A DNA stretch of 64,000 nucleotides. Source: Variovorax gossypii (lineage in GTDB: Bacteria > Pseudomonadota > Gammaproteobacteria > Burkholderiales > Burkholderiaceae_C). Made by a program: the position numbers and the translations under genes. The notes beneath the pieces are model-generated. The model ran no database searches. It was not told the origin of the DNA and saw only the letters and a program-made list of their open reading frames with translations. Below are positions 1-9,439 of this stretch, piece after piece. Location: positions 62,001-126,000 of the forward strand of contig NZ_RXOE01000002.1 of assembly GCF_003965815.1 (NCBI RefSeq), given 5' to 3'. Each line of letters opens with the position of its first letter. Position 1 is the first letter of the stretch.

Positions 1-760
1 TGTCCAGCGTGGCACCGCGCCAGCCGTAGATGGACTGGTCGTCGTCGCCCACCGCGGTGAAGTGGCCGCGCTCGCCGGCCAGGGCCCTGAGCACGTCGTA
101 CTGCGTGGCGTTGGTGTCCTGGTATTCGTCCACCAGGATGTGGCCCATCATCGCCTGCCACTTGGCGCGCACTTCCGGGAATTCGTAGAGCAGCTTCAGC
201 GGCATGCCGATCAGGTCGTCGAAGTCCACGCTCTGGTAGGCCAGCAGCCGCTCCTCGTAGCGGGCCATGATCTTCGCGGTGATGCGTTCGTTGTCGTCGG
301 CGGCCTGGGCCTCGGCCTGCGCGGAGTTCAGGCCCATGTTCTTCCACTTGCTGATGGTCCACTGCCAGATGCGCGCGGTGGCGATGTCGGAAGTGCCGCC
401 GGCATCCTTCAGGATCTTCGTCACGTCGTCGGCGTCGAGGATGCTGAACGCCTTCTTCAGGCCGAGCACGCTGCCGTCCTCGCGCATCATGCGCACGCCC
501 AGCGCGTGGAAGGTGCACACCACGACCTTGCGCGCGTCCTTGCCGATGAGGTGCTTCGCGCGCTCGCGCATCTCGGCGGCCGCCTTGTTGGTGAAGGTGA
601 TGGCCGCGATGCGCTGCGGCTCGATGCCCGACTGGATGAGCCGGCCGATCTTGTGCGTGATCACGCGCGTCTTGCCCGAGCCCGCGCCTGCGAGCACCAG
701 GCAGGGACCGCTCATGTAGTTGACCGCTTCGAGCTGTGCGGGATTGAGACCGTGAGACAT
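1..760 (-). CDS. rep: ATP-dependent DNA helicase Rep (N-terminal part, cut by the window edge)
   Basis: Superfamily 1A 3'-5' DNA helicase that helps replication forks pass obstacles. The encoded protein opens LNPAQLEAV and has a Walker A AGAGSGKT, the TFTNKAA motif Ia, a Walker B/DEYQDT box and the motif III GDDDQSIYGWRG. The run GPCLVLAGAGSGKTRVIT is closer to E. coli Rep than to UvrD as I remember them. The ATG at 758-760 is the natural start. The gene continues past base 1 (253 codons visible), so the C-terminal helicase subdomains are not seen. It is divergent from the carrier gene at 915. Confidence 0.88.
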   Translation of the reverse strand, partial: MSHGLNPAQLEAVNYMSGPCLVLAGAGSGKTRVITHKIGRLIQSGIEPQRIAAITFTNKAAAEMRERAKHLIGKDARKVVVCTFHALGVRMMREDGSVLGLKKAFSILDADDVTKILKDAGGTSDIATARIWQWTISKWKNMGLNSAQAEAQAADDNERITAKIMARYEERLLAYQSVDFDDLIGMPLKLLYEFPEVRAKWQAMMGHILVDEYQDTNATQYDVLRALAGERGHFTAVGDDDQSIYGWRGATLD

Positions 761-914
761 GGGAGAAAAAGAGAACCTGAAGAGGCCGTGAAGAACGCCG
801 TTGGGAACGGCTGGCGCAAAAGCAAAGCGGCCAATGATACGGGTGCGGCCCCCGCCGGGTTTGTAGGCCGGGCACTCCGATGCGGCCCCTCGGGCGCCAA
901 ACGACAATGCACCG

Positions 915-1937
915 GTGCTGCCTGTATTCCTTGTTACTTTCCCTTTCTTCGCGTTGATCGCGGCCGGCTACGGCGCGGCCCGCGCCCGCATCCTGCCGCT
1001 GGACGCCATTCCCGGCCTCAACACCTTCGTGCTGTATTTCGCGCTGCCGTGCATGCTGCTGCGCTTCGGCGCGGGCACGCCCATCGGGCAGCTGCTCGAC
1101 GGCAGCGTTGCACTGATATGGGGCATCTGCGCGCTGGCGGTGGTGGCGGGAGTGGTCGCGTTCACGCGTAATTCGCGCGTGGGCTGGAACGACGCGGCCT
1201 TCGGCGCGCTGGTGGCCGCGTTTCCGAACACCGGCTTCATGGGCGTGCCGTTGCTGGTGGCCATCCTCGGCGCGCAGGCGGCGGGGCCGATCATCATCAC
1301 GATCGCGTTCGATCTCGTCGTCACTTCCTCGCTGTGCATCGCGCTGTCGCGGCTCGACGGGGCCGGCGGCGCCGGGCGGCACGGCGCCATGCTGGCGGCG
1401 CGCAAGGCGCTGCGCGGCATCGTGGTCAACCCGATGCCGTGGTCGATCCTGCTGGGCGTGCTGCTGTCGGCCGCGCGCTGGGCGCTGACGGGGCCCGTCG
1501 AGCGCACCATCGCCATGCTGGCCGATGCCGCCTCGCCGGTGGCGCTCTTCACTATCGGCGCGGTACTGGCCCGCTCGGCGCTGCTGGCGCGCGAGCACGA
1601 CGCCAGCGCGGCGGTGGCCGAGGCCATGGGCGCCACCGGCCGCATGCCGGCGGCCAAGGCTCCGTGGGGCGACGTGCTGCCGGTGGTGGCGGTGAAGCTG
1701 CTCGCTCACCCGCTGCTGGTGTGGAGCCTGGGGCTCGGCGCCATCGCGCTGGGGCTGCCGCTGTCGCATGCGGCGCTGGTGACGATCGTGCTGGTCGCGG
1801 CACTGCCGAGCGCGAGCAACGTCTCGATGCTGGCCGAGCGCTTCGGCGCGGACAACGGGCGCATCGCGCGCATCATCCTGTGGACGACGGTGATCGCCTT
1901 CCTGAGCTTTCCGCTGGCGGTGAGCGCGCTGAGGTGA
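915..1937 (+). CDS. AEC (auxin efflux carrier) family transporter
   Basis: Integral inner-membrane carrier of 340 residues with about ten hydrophobic segments, the usual size for bacterial AEC/MdcF-like proteins, which move small organic acids such as malate or malonate. The N-terminal segment (FPFFALIAAGYGAAR) and the conserved FPNTGFMGVPL stretch near residue 98 are typical of the family. The start is a GTG at 915; the nearby ATG at 907 is out of frame and terminates quickly. The gene stands alone and ends 10 bp before the convergent gene at 1948. The substrate cannot be read from the sequence. Confidence 0.85.
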   Translation: MLPVFLVTFPFFALIAAGYGAARARILPLDAIPGLNTFVLYFALPCMLLRFGAGTPIGQLLDGSVALIWGICALAVVAGVVAFTRNSRVGWNDAAFGALVAAFPNTGFMGVPLLVAILGAQAAGPIIITIAFDLVVTSSLCIALSRLDGAGGAGRHGAMLAARKALRGIVVNPMPWSILLGVLLSAARWALTGPVERTIAMLADAASPVALFTIGAVLARSALLAREHDASAAVAEAMGATGRMPAAKAPWGDVLPVVAVKLLAHPLLVWSLGLGAIALGLPLSHAALVTIVLVAALPSASNVSMLAERFGADNGRIARIILWTTVIAFLSFPLAVSALR

Positions 1938-1947
1938 GGGTGAAGGG

Positions 1948-2643
1948 CTAGGGCGTCAGCACCCCGAGCTTGTACGGGTCGGCATCGGCGAGGCGCTCGC
2001 ACTTCGAGAAGTCGCGGCCCTGGGTGCCGTCGCAGTAGTAGGTGTTGTAGACGCGGCCGAAGAGCGTGGGGCTTGCGGTGAAGAGCACGCCGTGGTCGGG
2101 CTGCCAGTTGTCTCTGGCGCCGTCCCTGGCGTTGTCTTTCGCGGGCGGAACGCTGGCTTCCACCGGCTTGGCCGAGGTTGGCATGAAATCGCTGAGCGTC
2201 TTGTGGGCGTCGTCGCCGCGCCAGCGCACCGCCAGTTCGGCGGCCGTGGGGCGCTGCGCCACCGGCAGCAGGACGCCGTTGACCTGCAGCCCGTAGCCGA
2301 AGCGGTGCGTCCTGCCGGCCAGGAAGGCATAGGCGCAGGCCGCCATGCACTGGCCCCGCACCTCGGTCTGCACGCCGCTCGCGCGGATGGCGTCGGCGAA
2401 GGCGCCGGCCGCTTCGGCGGTGCCGCCGAACGAGTCCTCGAAGACCACGGTGCTGATTGTTCCGCTGCCCAGCTGCTCGGTGAACTCCTTGATCATGGTC
2501 CCGTCGAGCATGCCCGACACCACGAGGCGACTGCCCTGCAGTTCCAGCTCGGCCGCCGACGAAGCCGGTGGCACGGCGAAGGAAAGGGCGACCAGGCACG
2601 ATGCCAGCGAGAGGGACCAACCAGAACGAGACGGCGGTTTCAC
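1948..2643 (-). CDS. Periplasmic protein with a ClpP/crotonase-like fold, catalytic Ser apparently absent
   Basis: 231-residue exported protein with an N-terminal signal peptide (hydrophobic residues 10-25, Ala-rich cleavage region near 30). The core pattern, an EDSFGGT turn near residue 69 followed by a helix and VRGQCMAACAYAFLAG near 95-110, resembles the COG3904-type periplasmic ClpP-like family. There the usual text is roughly SPGGS then CxSAC. Here the serine position is Ala101 between Cys99 and Cys103, so peptidase activity is doubtful. The gene is monocistronic and convergent with the AEC carrier. Function unknown. Confidence 0.75.
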   Translation of the reverse strand: MKPPSRSGWSLSLASCLVALSFAVPPASSAAELELQGSRLVVSGMLDGTMIKEFTEQLGSGTISTVVFEDSFGGTAEAAGAFADAIRASGVQTEVRGQCMAACAYAFLAGRTHRFGYGLQVNGVLLPVAQRPTAAELAVRWRGDDAHKTLSDFMPTSAKPVEASVPPAKDNARDGARDNWQPDHGVLFTASPTLFGRVYNTYYCDGTQGRDFSKCERLADADPYKLGVLTP

Positions 2644-2869
2644 GGCGACCTACCTTTGCAAGCAGTGAGCGAGGCAGTTTGGAGTGCGCGATCCACGGCG
2701 GGTTCGCGTCTTTACAGCTTGAACAGCGCCGGGGGGCGCCGTCAACTCTTTTTTCACAAATTTGCGGTAGTCCTGGGCATGTCGTAAGACATAGCTATCC
2801 GCTACTACTTCAGATGAATGCTTGGGTTTGCAATTGCGCTGCTACAGTGTTCACAAGTCAAAGATGTGA

Positions 2870-3091
2870 ATGGGGCGCGCGATGGCAATACTGGTTCGCA
2901 TCCTTCTGTGGCTGACCTGGCTCTCCGCGGTCGGCTGGTTCTGGCATGCCGGCAAGTTCGGCACCGCCACCGCGATCGCGCTCGGGGCGCTGAGCCTCGT
3001 CGTGTTCGCATGGCCCGTGAGCATCGCGCGGCGCAGGCACAACGAGCTGCGCTACGTGGACATGGGCAAGGAGCCCACCGGCTACCACTGA
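2870..3091 (+). CDS. Small two-helix membrane protein, unknown function
   Basis: 73-residue protein with two hydrophobic helices (about residues 6-24 and 30-48), a positively charged stretch RRRH after the second helix, and a short polar tail ending GYH. An ATG at 2882 is an alternative start giving 69 residues; neither has a strong Shine-Dalgarno sequence. Third-position GC is high, as in neighbouring genes, which supports it being coding. It lies between the divergently oriented gene at 2643 and the convergent priA. No family recognised. Confidence 0.6.
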   Translation: MGRAMAILVRILLWLTWLSAVGWFWHAGKFGTATAIALGALSLVVFAWPVSIARRRHNELRYVDMGKEPTGYH

Positions 3092-3134
3092 AACCGCGCT
3101 CTCGGGGCAGCCGCCCCGACCGCACGGACTCCGC

Positions 3135-5222
3135 TCAGATGCTGTGCGGGTCCACGTCGACCAGCCAGCGGATCACTCCCTTGCCTTCCGGCGCGCGCCG
3201 CAATTCGTGCAGCAGCGGCTGCCAGCCCGAAAGCAGCCGTTGCAGCGCGGCGCGCGAGGGACTCTCGATCAGCATCTGCGCACGCTCCACATTGGCCACG
3301 CGCTGGATCGCCAGCGGCACCGCCGGATAGCGCGTGACGATGTCCGCGCCCGGCAGCGCCTCGGCCTGGTCGGCCGCCGTGTTCAGGAAGCCCTGCGCCA
3401 CCGACTGCTCGCGTGCGTCGGCCCGCAGCAGCGCCTGGAACGCAAAGGGCGGCATGCCGGCGGCGCGGCGCTCGTCGAGTTGCTGCTGCGCGAAGGCGAC
3501 GTAGTCGTGCTTGCGCAGCGCCATGAAGAGCGGGTGCTGCGCATGATGCGTCTGCACCCACATCTCGGCCTTCGCGCCTTGCGCGGCGAGGTACGCGGCG
3601 TCGCGGCCCGCGCGGCCGGCCGACTGCATCAGCAGGCTGAACAGCCGCTCCGGCGCGCGGAAGTCGCTGGAGAACAGCGCGCCATCGGGGTTCACCGCCG
3701 CCACCAGCGTGATGCGGCGGAAGTCGTGGCCCTTGGCGATCATCTGCGTGCCGACCAGCACGTCGACCTCGCCCGCGTGCACCGCGGCGAGCTGCGATTC
3801 GAGCGAACCCTGCTTCTTGGTGCTGTCGGCGTCGATGCGCGCGATGCGCACCGCGCCGCCGTCGGGCCGCTTCACGGAAGAGAACAGCTCGGCAAGGTGC
3901 TCCTCGAGCCGCTCGGTGCCGCGGCCCACGGGCGCGATGTCGGGGTTGCCGCAGGCCGGGCAGGCGCGCGGCACGCGCTCGGTGAAGCCGCAGTGGTGGC
4001 AGCGCAGCGTGCGGTCGATTTTGTGGAACACGCGGTACGCGCTGCAGTGCGGGCACTCGCTCTTCCAGCCGCAGTCGCCGCAGGCCAGCACCGGCGCATA
4101 GCCGCGCCGGTTCAGGAAGATCATGCTCTGCTCGCCGCGCGCGATGCGCTGGCCGATGGCGTCGAGCAGCGCGCCCGAGATCACCGTCTTCGGCGGCTGC
4201 AGGTTCATGTCGACCAGCCGCACCGCGGGCAGCTCGCCCGCGCCGATGCGCGAGGGCATGGCCAGCCGCACGTAGCGCCCGCCCGGGTCTTCGCCCTCGG
4301 CGGGGCGGCTCTGGTGCCAGCTCTCGAGAGAGGGCGTGGCCGAGCCCAGGATCACCCGGGCCTTCTCGCGCTGGCCGCGCCACACGGCGAGGTCGCGCGC
4401 GGAGTAGCGCGCGCCTTCCTGCTGCTTGTAGCTCGGGTCGTGCTCCTCGTCGACCACGATGAGCTTGAGCGCCGGGATCGACGCGAACACCGCCATGCGC
4501 GTGCCCAGCACGATGCGCGCCGCGCCGCTGTGCGCCGCCAGCCAGCTCGCGAGGCGCTGCGGGTTGGTCATGCCGCTGTGCAGCGACACCACCGCTTCTT
4601 CGCCGAAGCGGGCCTTGAAGCGGGCCTCGAGCTGCGGCGTGAGGTTGATCTCGGGCACCATCACCAGCGCCTGCGCTTCGGGCTCGCGTGCGAGCAGGTC
4701 GGCCACGCAGCGCAGGTACACCTCGGTCTTGCCGCTGCCGGTGCTGCCGACCAGCAGGAAGGTGCCCGTGCCCGTTTCGTTTGAGGCCTCGATGCGCGCC
4801 AGCACGGCCGTCTGCTCGGCGCTCAGCGCGACCGGGTTCGCGGATTCGGCCGTCTCGGCCACTGGCCCCGCCGCGCTCTTGCGCTTGAGGCGACGCGCCA
4901 GCTGTGCCGTCGACAGGTCGCGCAGCTGCGGCGGCAGGGCGGCCAGCGCGATCTCGCCGATCGAGCGCTGGTAGTAGCGCGCCGCGAAGGCCACGAGGTC
5001 GCGCCAGCCTTCGCCCAGCGGCGCCAGCGCGTCGAGCGCCGCGCCCACGGGCTTGAGCGCCATGTCGGGCTCGGCGCCTTCCAGCGAGACCGGTTCGTTC
5101 CAGACCACCCCCAGCACCTCGCGCTTGCCCAGCGGCACCCGCACCAGCGTGCCGGGCGGCAGGGGCTCGGCGCCGGCGTAGCTCAGCAGGTCGCCGAGCG
5201 CGGCATGCGCGGGCGTCTGCAC
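3135..5222 (-). CDS. priA: Primosomal protein N' (replication restart helicase PriA)
   Basis: Superfamily 2 helicase that reloads the replisome at stalled forks. Visible are the Walker A GSTGSGKTEVYL, the DEEHDPSYKQQEG Walker B block, SATPS motif III, the paired zinc-binding cysteines (CGDCGW, CPHC, CHHCG, CPACG) and the C-terminal VGTQMIAKGHDF and QSAGRAGR motifs. The first ordinary start codon is the GTG at 5222 (695 aa). However, the frame stays open upstream and encodes WRLDIA directly before VQTPAH, matching the first beta-strand of the PriA N-terminal DNA-binding domain, so the true N-terminus is probably further upstream. Confidence 0.93.
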   Translation of the reverse strand: MQTPAHAALGDLLSYAGAEPLPPGTLVRVPLGKREVLGVVWNEPVSLEGAEPDMALKPVGAALDALAPLGEGWRDLVAFAARYYQRSIGEIALAALPPQLRDLSTAQLARRLKRKSAAGPVAETAESANPVALSAEQTAVLARIEASNETGTGTFLLVGSTGSGKTEVYLRCVADLLAREPEAQALVMVPEINLTPQLEARFKARFGEEAVVSLHSGMTNPQRLASWLAAHSGAARIVLGTRMAVFASIPALKLIVVDEEHDPSYKQQEGARYSARDLAVWRGQREKARVILGSATPSLESWHQSRPAEGEDPGGRYVRLAMPSRIGAGELPAVRLVDMNLQPPKTVISGALLDAIGQRIARGEQSMIFLNRRGYAPVLACGDCGWKSECPHCSAYRVFHKIDRTLRCHHCGFTERVPRACPACGNPDIAPVGRGTERLEEHLAELFSSVKRPDGGAVRIARIDADSTKKQGSLESQLAAVHAGEVDVLVGTQMIAKGHDFRRITLVAAVNPDGALFSSDFRAPERLFSLLMQSAGRAGRDAAYLAAQGAKAEMWVQTHHAQHPLFMALRKHDYVAFAQQQLDERRAAGMPPFAFQALLRADAREQSVAQGFLNTAADQAEALPGADIVTRYPAVPLAIQRVANVERAQMLIESPSRAALQRLLSGWQPLLHELRRAPEGKGVIRWLVDVDPHSI

Positions 5223-5404
5223 GGCGATGTCGAGCCGCCAGGGCAGCGCGGGCGGGGCGCCGTCCGTCGGCTGGGGAGCCTCGTCGAGGGGCAGGCGGGC
5301 GGTGGAGATGGGCGGTCCTTCTTGGAGAGGTTTGTTAATGAGACTTGGAGCAAGAGCGCTTAAGTCGTTGATTTTTCAGCGCTTTGGAAGCCATCCAGAG
5401 TTCC

Positions 5405-5413
5405 TGTGGATAA
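5405..5413 (-). promoter_or_regulatory. DnaA box (TTATCCACA)
   Basis: The minus strand reads TTATCCACA, the strongest E. coli-type DnaA box. It lies upstream of priA in an AT-rich spacer with a second box at 5592. Whether DnaA binds here is inference. Confidence 0.5.
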
Positions 5414-5445
5414 CTTTGTTGACAAGCATGCTGGACTCGCCGCCA

Positions 5446-5464
5446 AGCCTTGAAAATCAAGGCT
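5446..5464. repeat. Inverted repeat AGCCTTGA-N3-TCAAGGCT
   Basis: Perfect 8-bp arms with a 3-bp spacer between the two DnaA boxes. No T-run follows on either strand, so a protein-binding site is as likely as an RNA hairpin. Confidence 0.45.
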
Positions 5465-5591
5465 CTGGCTGGATTGCCCGGAAAAAAAGCAAAGTTCAAA
5501 TCCTATATAAATCAACAACTTAGCGTTGCTATCTCTTTGGGAGCAAAGAAGGCGGCCCGCTTCGAAATCTTGCGCAGTGCAGCACGTGTTT

Positions 5592-5600
5592 TGTGCATAA
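5592..5600 (-). promoter_or_regulatory. DnaA box (TTATGCACA)
   Basis: The minus strand reads TTATGCACA, which fits the consensus TTWTNCACA. Same orientation as the box at 5405, 187 bp away. Confidence 0.42.
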
Positions 5601-5705
5601 GTACGGAACCATATGCCGTTTTTGCGCTTGACAAACGCTGGCGTACCAACTTCCAGGGGGCGCCGCGGCCGCCCGAACCCGTTCTTGCTGATAACAGGTG
5701 TGGTG

Positions 5706-6815
5706 TCAGCCGCGCATCGCACGCGAGTGGGCGTGCACCGCCTGCACCAGCGCCGCGACGTGCTCCGGCGGCGTGAACTGGCTGATGCCGTGGCCCAGGT
5801 TGAAGATGTGCGTCGGGCCTTGGGTGGAGCGGTCGGCGTGGGGCTTGCCGAAGGCGTCGAGCACCTTCGCCACCTCGGCCTCGATCCGGTCGGGCGGCGC
5901 GAACAGCACGTTGGGATCGATGTTGCCCTGCAGCGCCTTGGCCTTGCCGTCCGTGCCCTCGGCGATCTGCTTTCGCGCGGCGGTCAGGTTCACGGTCCAG
6001 TCCACGCCCAGCACCTGGCAGTCGAGCTCGCGCATGGCATCGAGCCAGAGGCCGCCGCCCTTGGTGAACACGATGCGTGGCACCGGCTGTCCGTCGGCGC
6101 CGTTGCGCTTCAGGCCGGCCAGCACGCGGGCGGTGTAGGCGAGGCTGAATTCCTGGAACGCGCCGTCGGCCAGCACGCCGCCCCAGCTGTCGAAGATCAT
6201 CACGGCCTGCGCGCCGGCGTCGATCTGGGCGTTGAGATACGCGGCCACCGAGTCGGCGTTCACGGCCAGCACGCGGTGCATGAGGTCGGGGCGGCCGTAG
6301 AGCATGCTCTTCACGAGGCGGTAGTCGCTGGAGCCGGCGCCTTCCACCATGTAGCAGGCCAGCGTCCACGGGCTGCCCGAGAAGCCGATCAGCGGCACGC
6401 GGCCGTTCAGCGCCTTGCGGATCGAGGCCACGGCGTCGAACACGTAGCGCAGCTTCTCCATGTCGGGCACTTCGAGCGCGGCCACAGCCGCCTCGTCGCG
6501 CACCGGGCGCGCGAAGCGCGGGCCCTCGCCGGCCTCGAAGGACAGGCCCAGGCCCATGGCGTCGGGCACGGTCAGGATGTCGGAGAACAGGATGGCCGCG
6601 TCGAGCGGATAGCGCTCCAGCGGCTGCAGCGTGACCTCGGTGGCGTAGCCGGTGTTGGTGGCCAGCCCCATGAAGCTGCCCGCCTTCGCGCGGGTGGCCA
6701 CGTACTCCGGCAGGTAGCGGCCGGCCTGGCGCATCAGCCAGACGGGCGTGTGGTCGGTGGCCTGGCGCCAGCAGGCCCGCAGGAAAGTGTCGTTTTGCAA
6801 TGGGGCGAAAGGCAT
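5706..6815 (-). CDS. hemE: Uroporphyrinogen decarboxylase
   Basis: Cytoplasmic enzyme that removes the four acetate carboxyls of uroporphyrinogen III to give coproporphyrinogen III in haem biosynthesis. 369 residues, close to the family norm. It carries the N-terminal signature [10 protein letters not shown] (residues 29-38, with the substrate-binding Arg29 and Arg33), the [12 protein letters not shown] segment with the catalytic Asp79, the [13 protein letters not shown] loop, and a C-terminal NLGHGI motif. The start is the ATG at 6813-6815. A much larger open frame on this strand runs upstream to 9023 but is antisense to the GMC gene and is not translated sequence. Confidence 0.96.
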   Translation of the reverse strand: MPFAPLQNDTFLRACWRQATDHTPVWLMRQAGRYLPEYVATRAKAGSFMGLATNTGYATEVTLQPLERYPLDAAILFSDILTVPDAMGLGLSFEAGEGPRFARPVRDEAAVAALEVPDMEKLRYVFDAVASIRKALNGRVPLIGFSGSPWTLACYMVEGAGSSDYRLVKSMLYGRPDLMHRVLAVNADSVAAYLNAQIDAGAQAVMIFDSWGGVLADGAFQEFSLAYTARVLAGLKRNGADGQPVPRIVFTKGGGLWLDAMRELDCQVLGVDWTVNLTAARKQIAEGTDGKAKALQGNIDPNVLFAPPDRIEAEVAKVLDAFGKPHADRSTQGPTHIFNLGHGISQFTPPEHVAALVQAVHAHSRAMRG

Positions 6816-6941
6816 TTCCCGATTGTCGCAGGCGCCCCCGCATTGACCGACAGCGCATTTTGAGTTGCACCAGGCCGCCCCGGTGATCCACGGCGCGCCG
6901 CAGCGCCGAGCATCCGCCCGGAACAACAAATCCGGACGAAC

Positions 6942-8543
6942 ATGGCGCAACAGGTTTTCGACTTCGTGGTGGTGGGAGCCGGCTCGGCCGGCTGCGTGCT
7001 GGCGCACAGGCTGGTGCAGGCGGGCCGCAGCGTGCTGTTGCTGGAGGCCGGCCCGCCCGACGACGACCGCTTCATCCACATGCCCGCCACCTTCGTGCGC
7101 GTGATCGGCACCGAGCGTACCTGGGCCTACGAGAGCGAGCCGCAGAGCGCCGCAGCCGGCCGCAGGATGTTCGTGCCGCAGGGCCGCACCCTGGGCGGCG
7201 GCAGCTCGGTCAACGCCATGGTCTACATCCGCGGTACTCCCGCCGACTACGACGGCTGGCAGGCGCAGGGCTGCGAAGGCTGGGGCTGGCGCGACGTGCT
7301 GCCGTGGTTCCGCAAGGCCGAGTCGAACGCTCGCTTCGCCTGCGACCTGCACGGCACCAACGGACCGCTGAAGGTGAGCGACACGCGCTTTCGCCACCCG
7401 CTGAGCCTGGCCTTCCTGCGCGCCGCGCAGCAGAGCGGCCTGGCCTACAACGACGACTTCAACGGCGCCGAACAGGCTGGCGTGGGCTTCTATCAAACGA
7501 CTACCTTCGAAGGCCGGCGCGCCAGCACCGCCGCCACCTACCTCGCGGCCGTGCGCGGCAACCCGAAGCTCGCCGTGGTCACCGGCGCCCACGTGACGCG
7601 CGTGCTGACGCAGGACGGCGCCGCCACCGGCGTGGCCTACCGCACGGGCGCGGGCGGCACCGGCGAGGACATCGTGGCCACGGCCCGCGAGGAAGTGATT
7701 CTTTCGGCCGGCGCGCTGGCCTCGCCCAAGCTGCTGATGCTCTCGGGCATCGGCCCCGGCGCGCAGCTGCAGTCGCTCGGCATCCCGGTGGCGCGCGACC
7801 TGCCCGGCGTGGGCGAGAACTTCCAGGACCACCTGGAGGTGTCGGTCTACGGCCGCACGCGCGAGCCGATCAGCCTGCTGGGCAACGACCGCGGCCTCAC
7901 CGCGCTGAAGCACGGCCTGCAGTGGACGCTCTTCAACACCGGCCTGCTCACCTCGAACGTGGTCGAGAGCGGCGGCTTCGTCGACACCATCGGCGAGGGC
8001 CGCCCCGACCTGCAGTTCCACGTGCTGCCGGTGCTGGTGGGCGACGTCGACCGCGAGCCGCTGGCCGGCCACGGCATCTCGATCAACCCCTGCTTCCTTC
8101 GCCCGAAGTCGCGCGGCAGCGTGCGGCTGCGCAGCGCCGATCCGATGGCGCCGATCCTGTTCGACGGCGGCTACCTGCAGGCACAGGAAGACGTCGCCAC
8201 GCTGGTGCGCGGCGTGAAGCTCGCTCGCCGCATCCTGCGCGCGCCGGCGCTGCGCGAGCTGGTGTCGGAAGAGCTCGCGCCCTCCGCCGCCGAAGACCTG
8301 GCCGACGACGCCATCGAGACCTACGTGCGCCAGCGCGCCAAGACCGTCTACCACCCGAGCGGCACCTGCCGCATGGGCAGCGACGGCATGGCCGTGGTCG
8401 ATGCGCGCATGCGCGTGCACGGCATGAAGAAGCTGCGCGTGTGCGATGCCTCCGTGATGCCCTCGCTCGTCAGCGGCAACACCAATGCGCCCACGGTGAT
8501 GCTGGCCGAGCGCTGCGCCGACTTTGCGCTGTCGGGCAACTGA
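6942..8543 (+). CDS. GMC-family FAD-dependent alcohol oxidoreductase (choline-dehydrogenase-like)
   Basis: First gene of a ten-gene operon. 533 residues with the FAD dinucleotide motif GAGSAG (12-17), the GMC signature [13 protein letters not shown] near 85-97, the second signature [15 protein letters not shown] near 250, and the C-terminal catalytic His region ([10 protein letters not shown]) with the GNTNAP flavin loop. The family oxidises primary alcohols to aldehydes using FAD. The downstream aldehyde dehydrogenase suggests an alcohol to aldehyde to acid pathway. Choline, alkyl alcohols and polyethylene-glycol-type substrates are all possible and the sequence alone does not decide. Confidence 0.9.
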   Translation: MAQQVFDFVVVGAGSAGCVLAHRLVQAGRSVLLLEAGPPDDDRFIHMPATFVRVIGTERTWAYESEPQSAAAGRRMFVPQGRTLGGGSSVNAMVYIRGTPADYDGWQAQGCEGWGWRDVLPWFRKAESNARFACDLHGTNGPLKVSDTRFRHPLSLAFLRAAQQSGLAYNDDFNGAEQAGVGFYQTTTFEGRRASTAATYLAAVRGNPKLAVVTGAHVTRVLTQDGAATGVAYRTGAGGTGEDIVATAREEVILSAGALASPKLLMLSGIGPGAQLQSLGIPVARDLPGVGENFQDHLEVSVYGRTREPISLLGNDRGLTALKHGLQWTLFNTGLLTSNVVESGGFVDTIGEGRPDLQFHVLPVLVGDVDREPLAGHGISINPCFLRPKSRGSVRLRSADPMAPILFDGGYLQAQEDVATLVRGVKLARRILRAPALRELVSEELAPSAAEDLADDAIETYVRQRAKTVYHPSGTCRMGSDGMAVVDARMRVHGMKKLRVCDASVMPSLVSGNTNAPTVMLAERCADFALSGN

Positions 8544-8619
8544 CTCTGCGCCTTCGGTCAATCGCAAACGCGCGCCCAAACCTAGAGTCGATCCGGACGA
8601 GAACAAGGAGACAGAGCGA

Positions 8620-9429
8620 ATGAGTTCCACAGGAAATTCCATGGCCGGCAAGGTCGCGTTCATCACGGGCGGCGGCACCGGCATCGGCGCGGCGGTCGCT
8701 GCGCAGTTCGTCGCGGCGGGCGGCCGCGTGGTGCTGATGGGGCGGCGCCTCGCGCAGCTCGAGGCGGTCGCTTCGAAGCTCGGCGGCCTCGCTGTGGCGG
8801 GCGATGCCGCCAACACCGACGACGTGCGGCGTGCGCTGGCCCAGGCACGCGAGAAGTTCGGCCGCGTCGACGTGCTCGTCGCCAACGCGGGCGGCCACGG
8901 CGTGGGCGATGCGCTCTCCACCGACGATGCATCGTGGGCGCTCTCGACGCGCCTGAACCTCGATACCGCCTTCGTCTGCGCGCGCGAACTGCTGCCGGAA
9001 CTGATCGAGCGGCGCGGCAACATCGTCGTGCTGTCTTCGCTCGCCGGCCACTTCGCGGGGCCGGGCGTGGTCGGCTACGTGACGATGAAGCACGCGCTCA
9101 TCGGCCTCGTGCGTTCGTTGGCGCGCGACTACGGCAGGCAGGGCGTGCGCGTGAACGCCGTGTGCCCCGGCTGGGTGCGAACCGAGATGGCCGACGAGCA
9201 GATGCAGGTGCTCGTCGACAAATACCGCCTGGCCGATGCCGACGCGGCCTACGACCTTGTCACGCGCGACGTGCCGATGGGCCGCGCCGCCAGCCCCGAG
9301 GACGTGGCGAACGCCGTGATGTTCCTCGCCTCGCCGCTGGCCGCGATGGTCTCCGGCAGTTCGCTGATGGTCGACGGCGGCGCTTCCGCAGTGGACCTTC
9401 CCACCATCGCCTTCGCGCACGGCGCCTGA
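8620..9429 (+). CDS. SDR-family NAD(P)-dependent oxidoreductase
   Basis: 269-residue classical short-chain dehydrogenase. It shows the cofactor motif TGGGTGIG (16-23), the NAGG strand end, a Ser in VVLSSLAG and an intact catalytic YVTMK, then PGWVRTEM and a C-terminal MVDGGAS. The ATG at 8620 is chosen because a strong AAGGAG lies nine bases upstream; the frame is open further 5' into the GMC gene but has no such site. It sits 76 bp after the GMC gene and 10 bp before the MoaF-like gene. It probably oxidises a hydroxyl intermediate of the same pathway; substrate unknown. Confidence 0.9.
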   Translation: MSSTGNSMAGKVAFITGGGTGIGAAVAAQFVAAGGRVVLMGRRLAQLEAVASKLGGLAVAGDAANTDDVRRALAQAREKFGRVDVLVANAGGHGVGDALSTDDASWALSTRLNLDTAFVCARELLPELIERRGNIVVLSSLAGHFAGPGVVGYVTMKHALIGLVRSLARDYGRQGVRVNAVCPGWVRTEMADEQMQVLVDKYRLADADAAYDLVTRDVPMGRAASPEDVANAVMFLASPLAAMVSGSSLMVDGGASAVDLPTIAFAHGA

Positions 9430-9439
9430 GAAGAAAACC

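Larger units (their letters stand above)
5223..5705. other. Gene-free region between priA and hemE, AT-richer, with DnaA boxes
   Basis: No convincing gene in 483 bp. The first roughly 100 bp are probably the 5' end of priA with an unusual start. The rest is noticeably richer in A+T than its surroundings (poly-A and TATATAAA tracts around 5480-5515). It contains two consensus DnaA boxes in the same orientation, a near-perfect hairpin at 5446-5464, and two copies of AGCGCT flanking a T-rich stretch near 5355-5385. Confidence 0.6.

Noticed and set aside
62..1171. Plus-strand frame of 369 codons over the rep gene
   Set aside because: Antisense to the helicase and rich in His, Leu, Val and Arg; the opposite strand has unmistakable Rep motifs.
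5360..5722. 120-codon minus frame in the priA-hemE gap
   Set aside because: No ribosome site, mixed composition, and overlaps the DnaA boxes and hairpin; not coding-like.
5706..9023. Very long minus-strand open frame of 1105 codons spanning hemE and the GMC gene
   Set aside because: Only the last 369 codons are hemE. The rest is antisense to the GMC and SDR genes, His/Arg/Ala-rich, and arises from the GC-rich codon bias.
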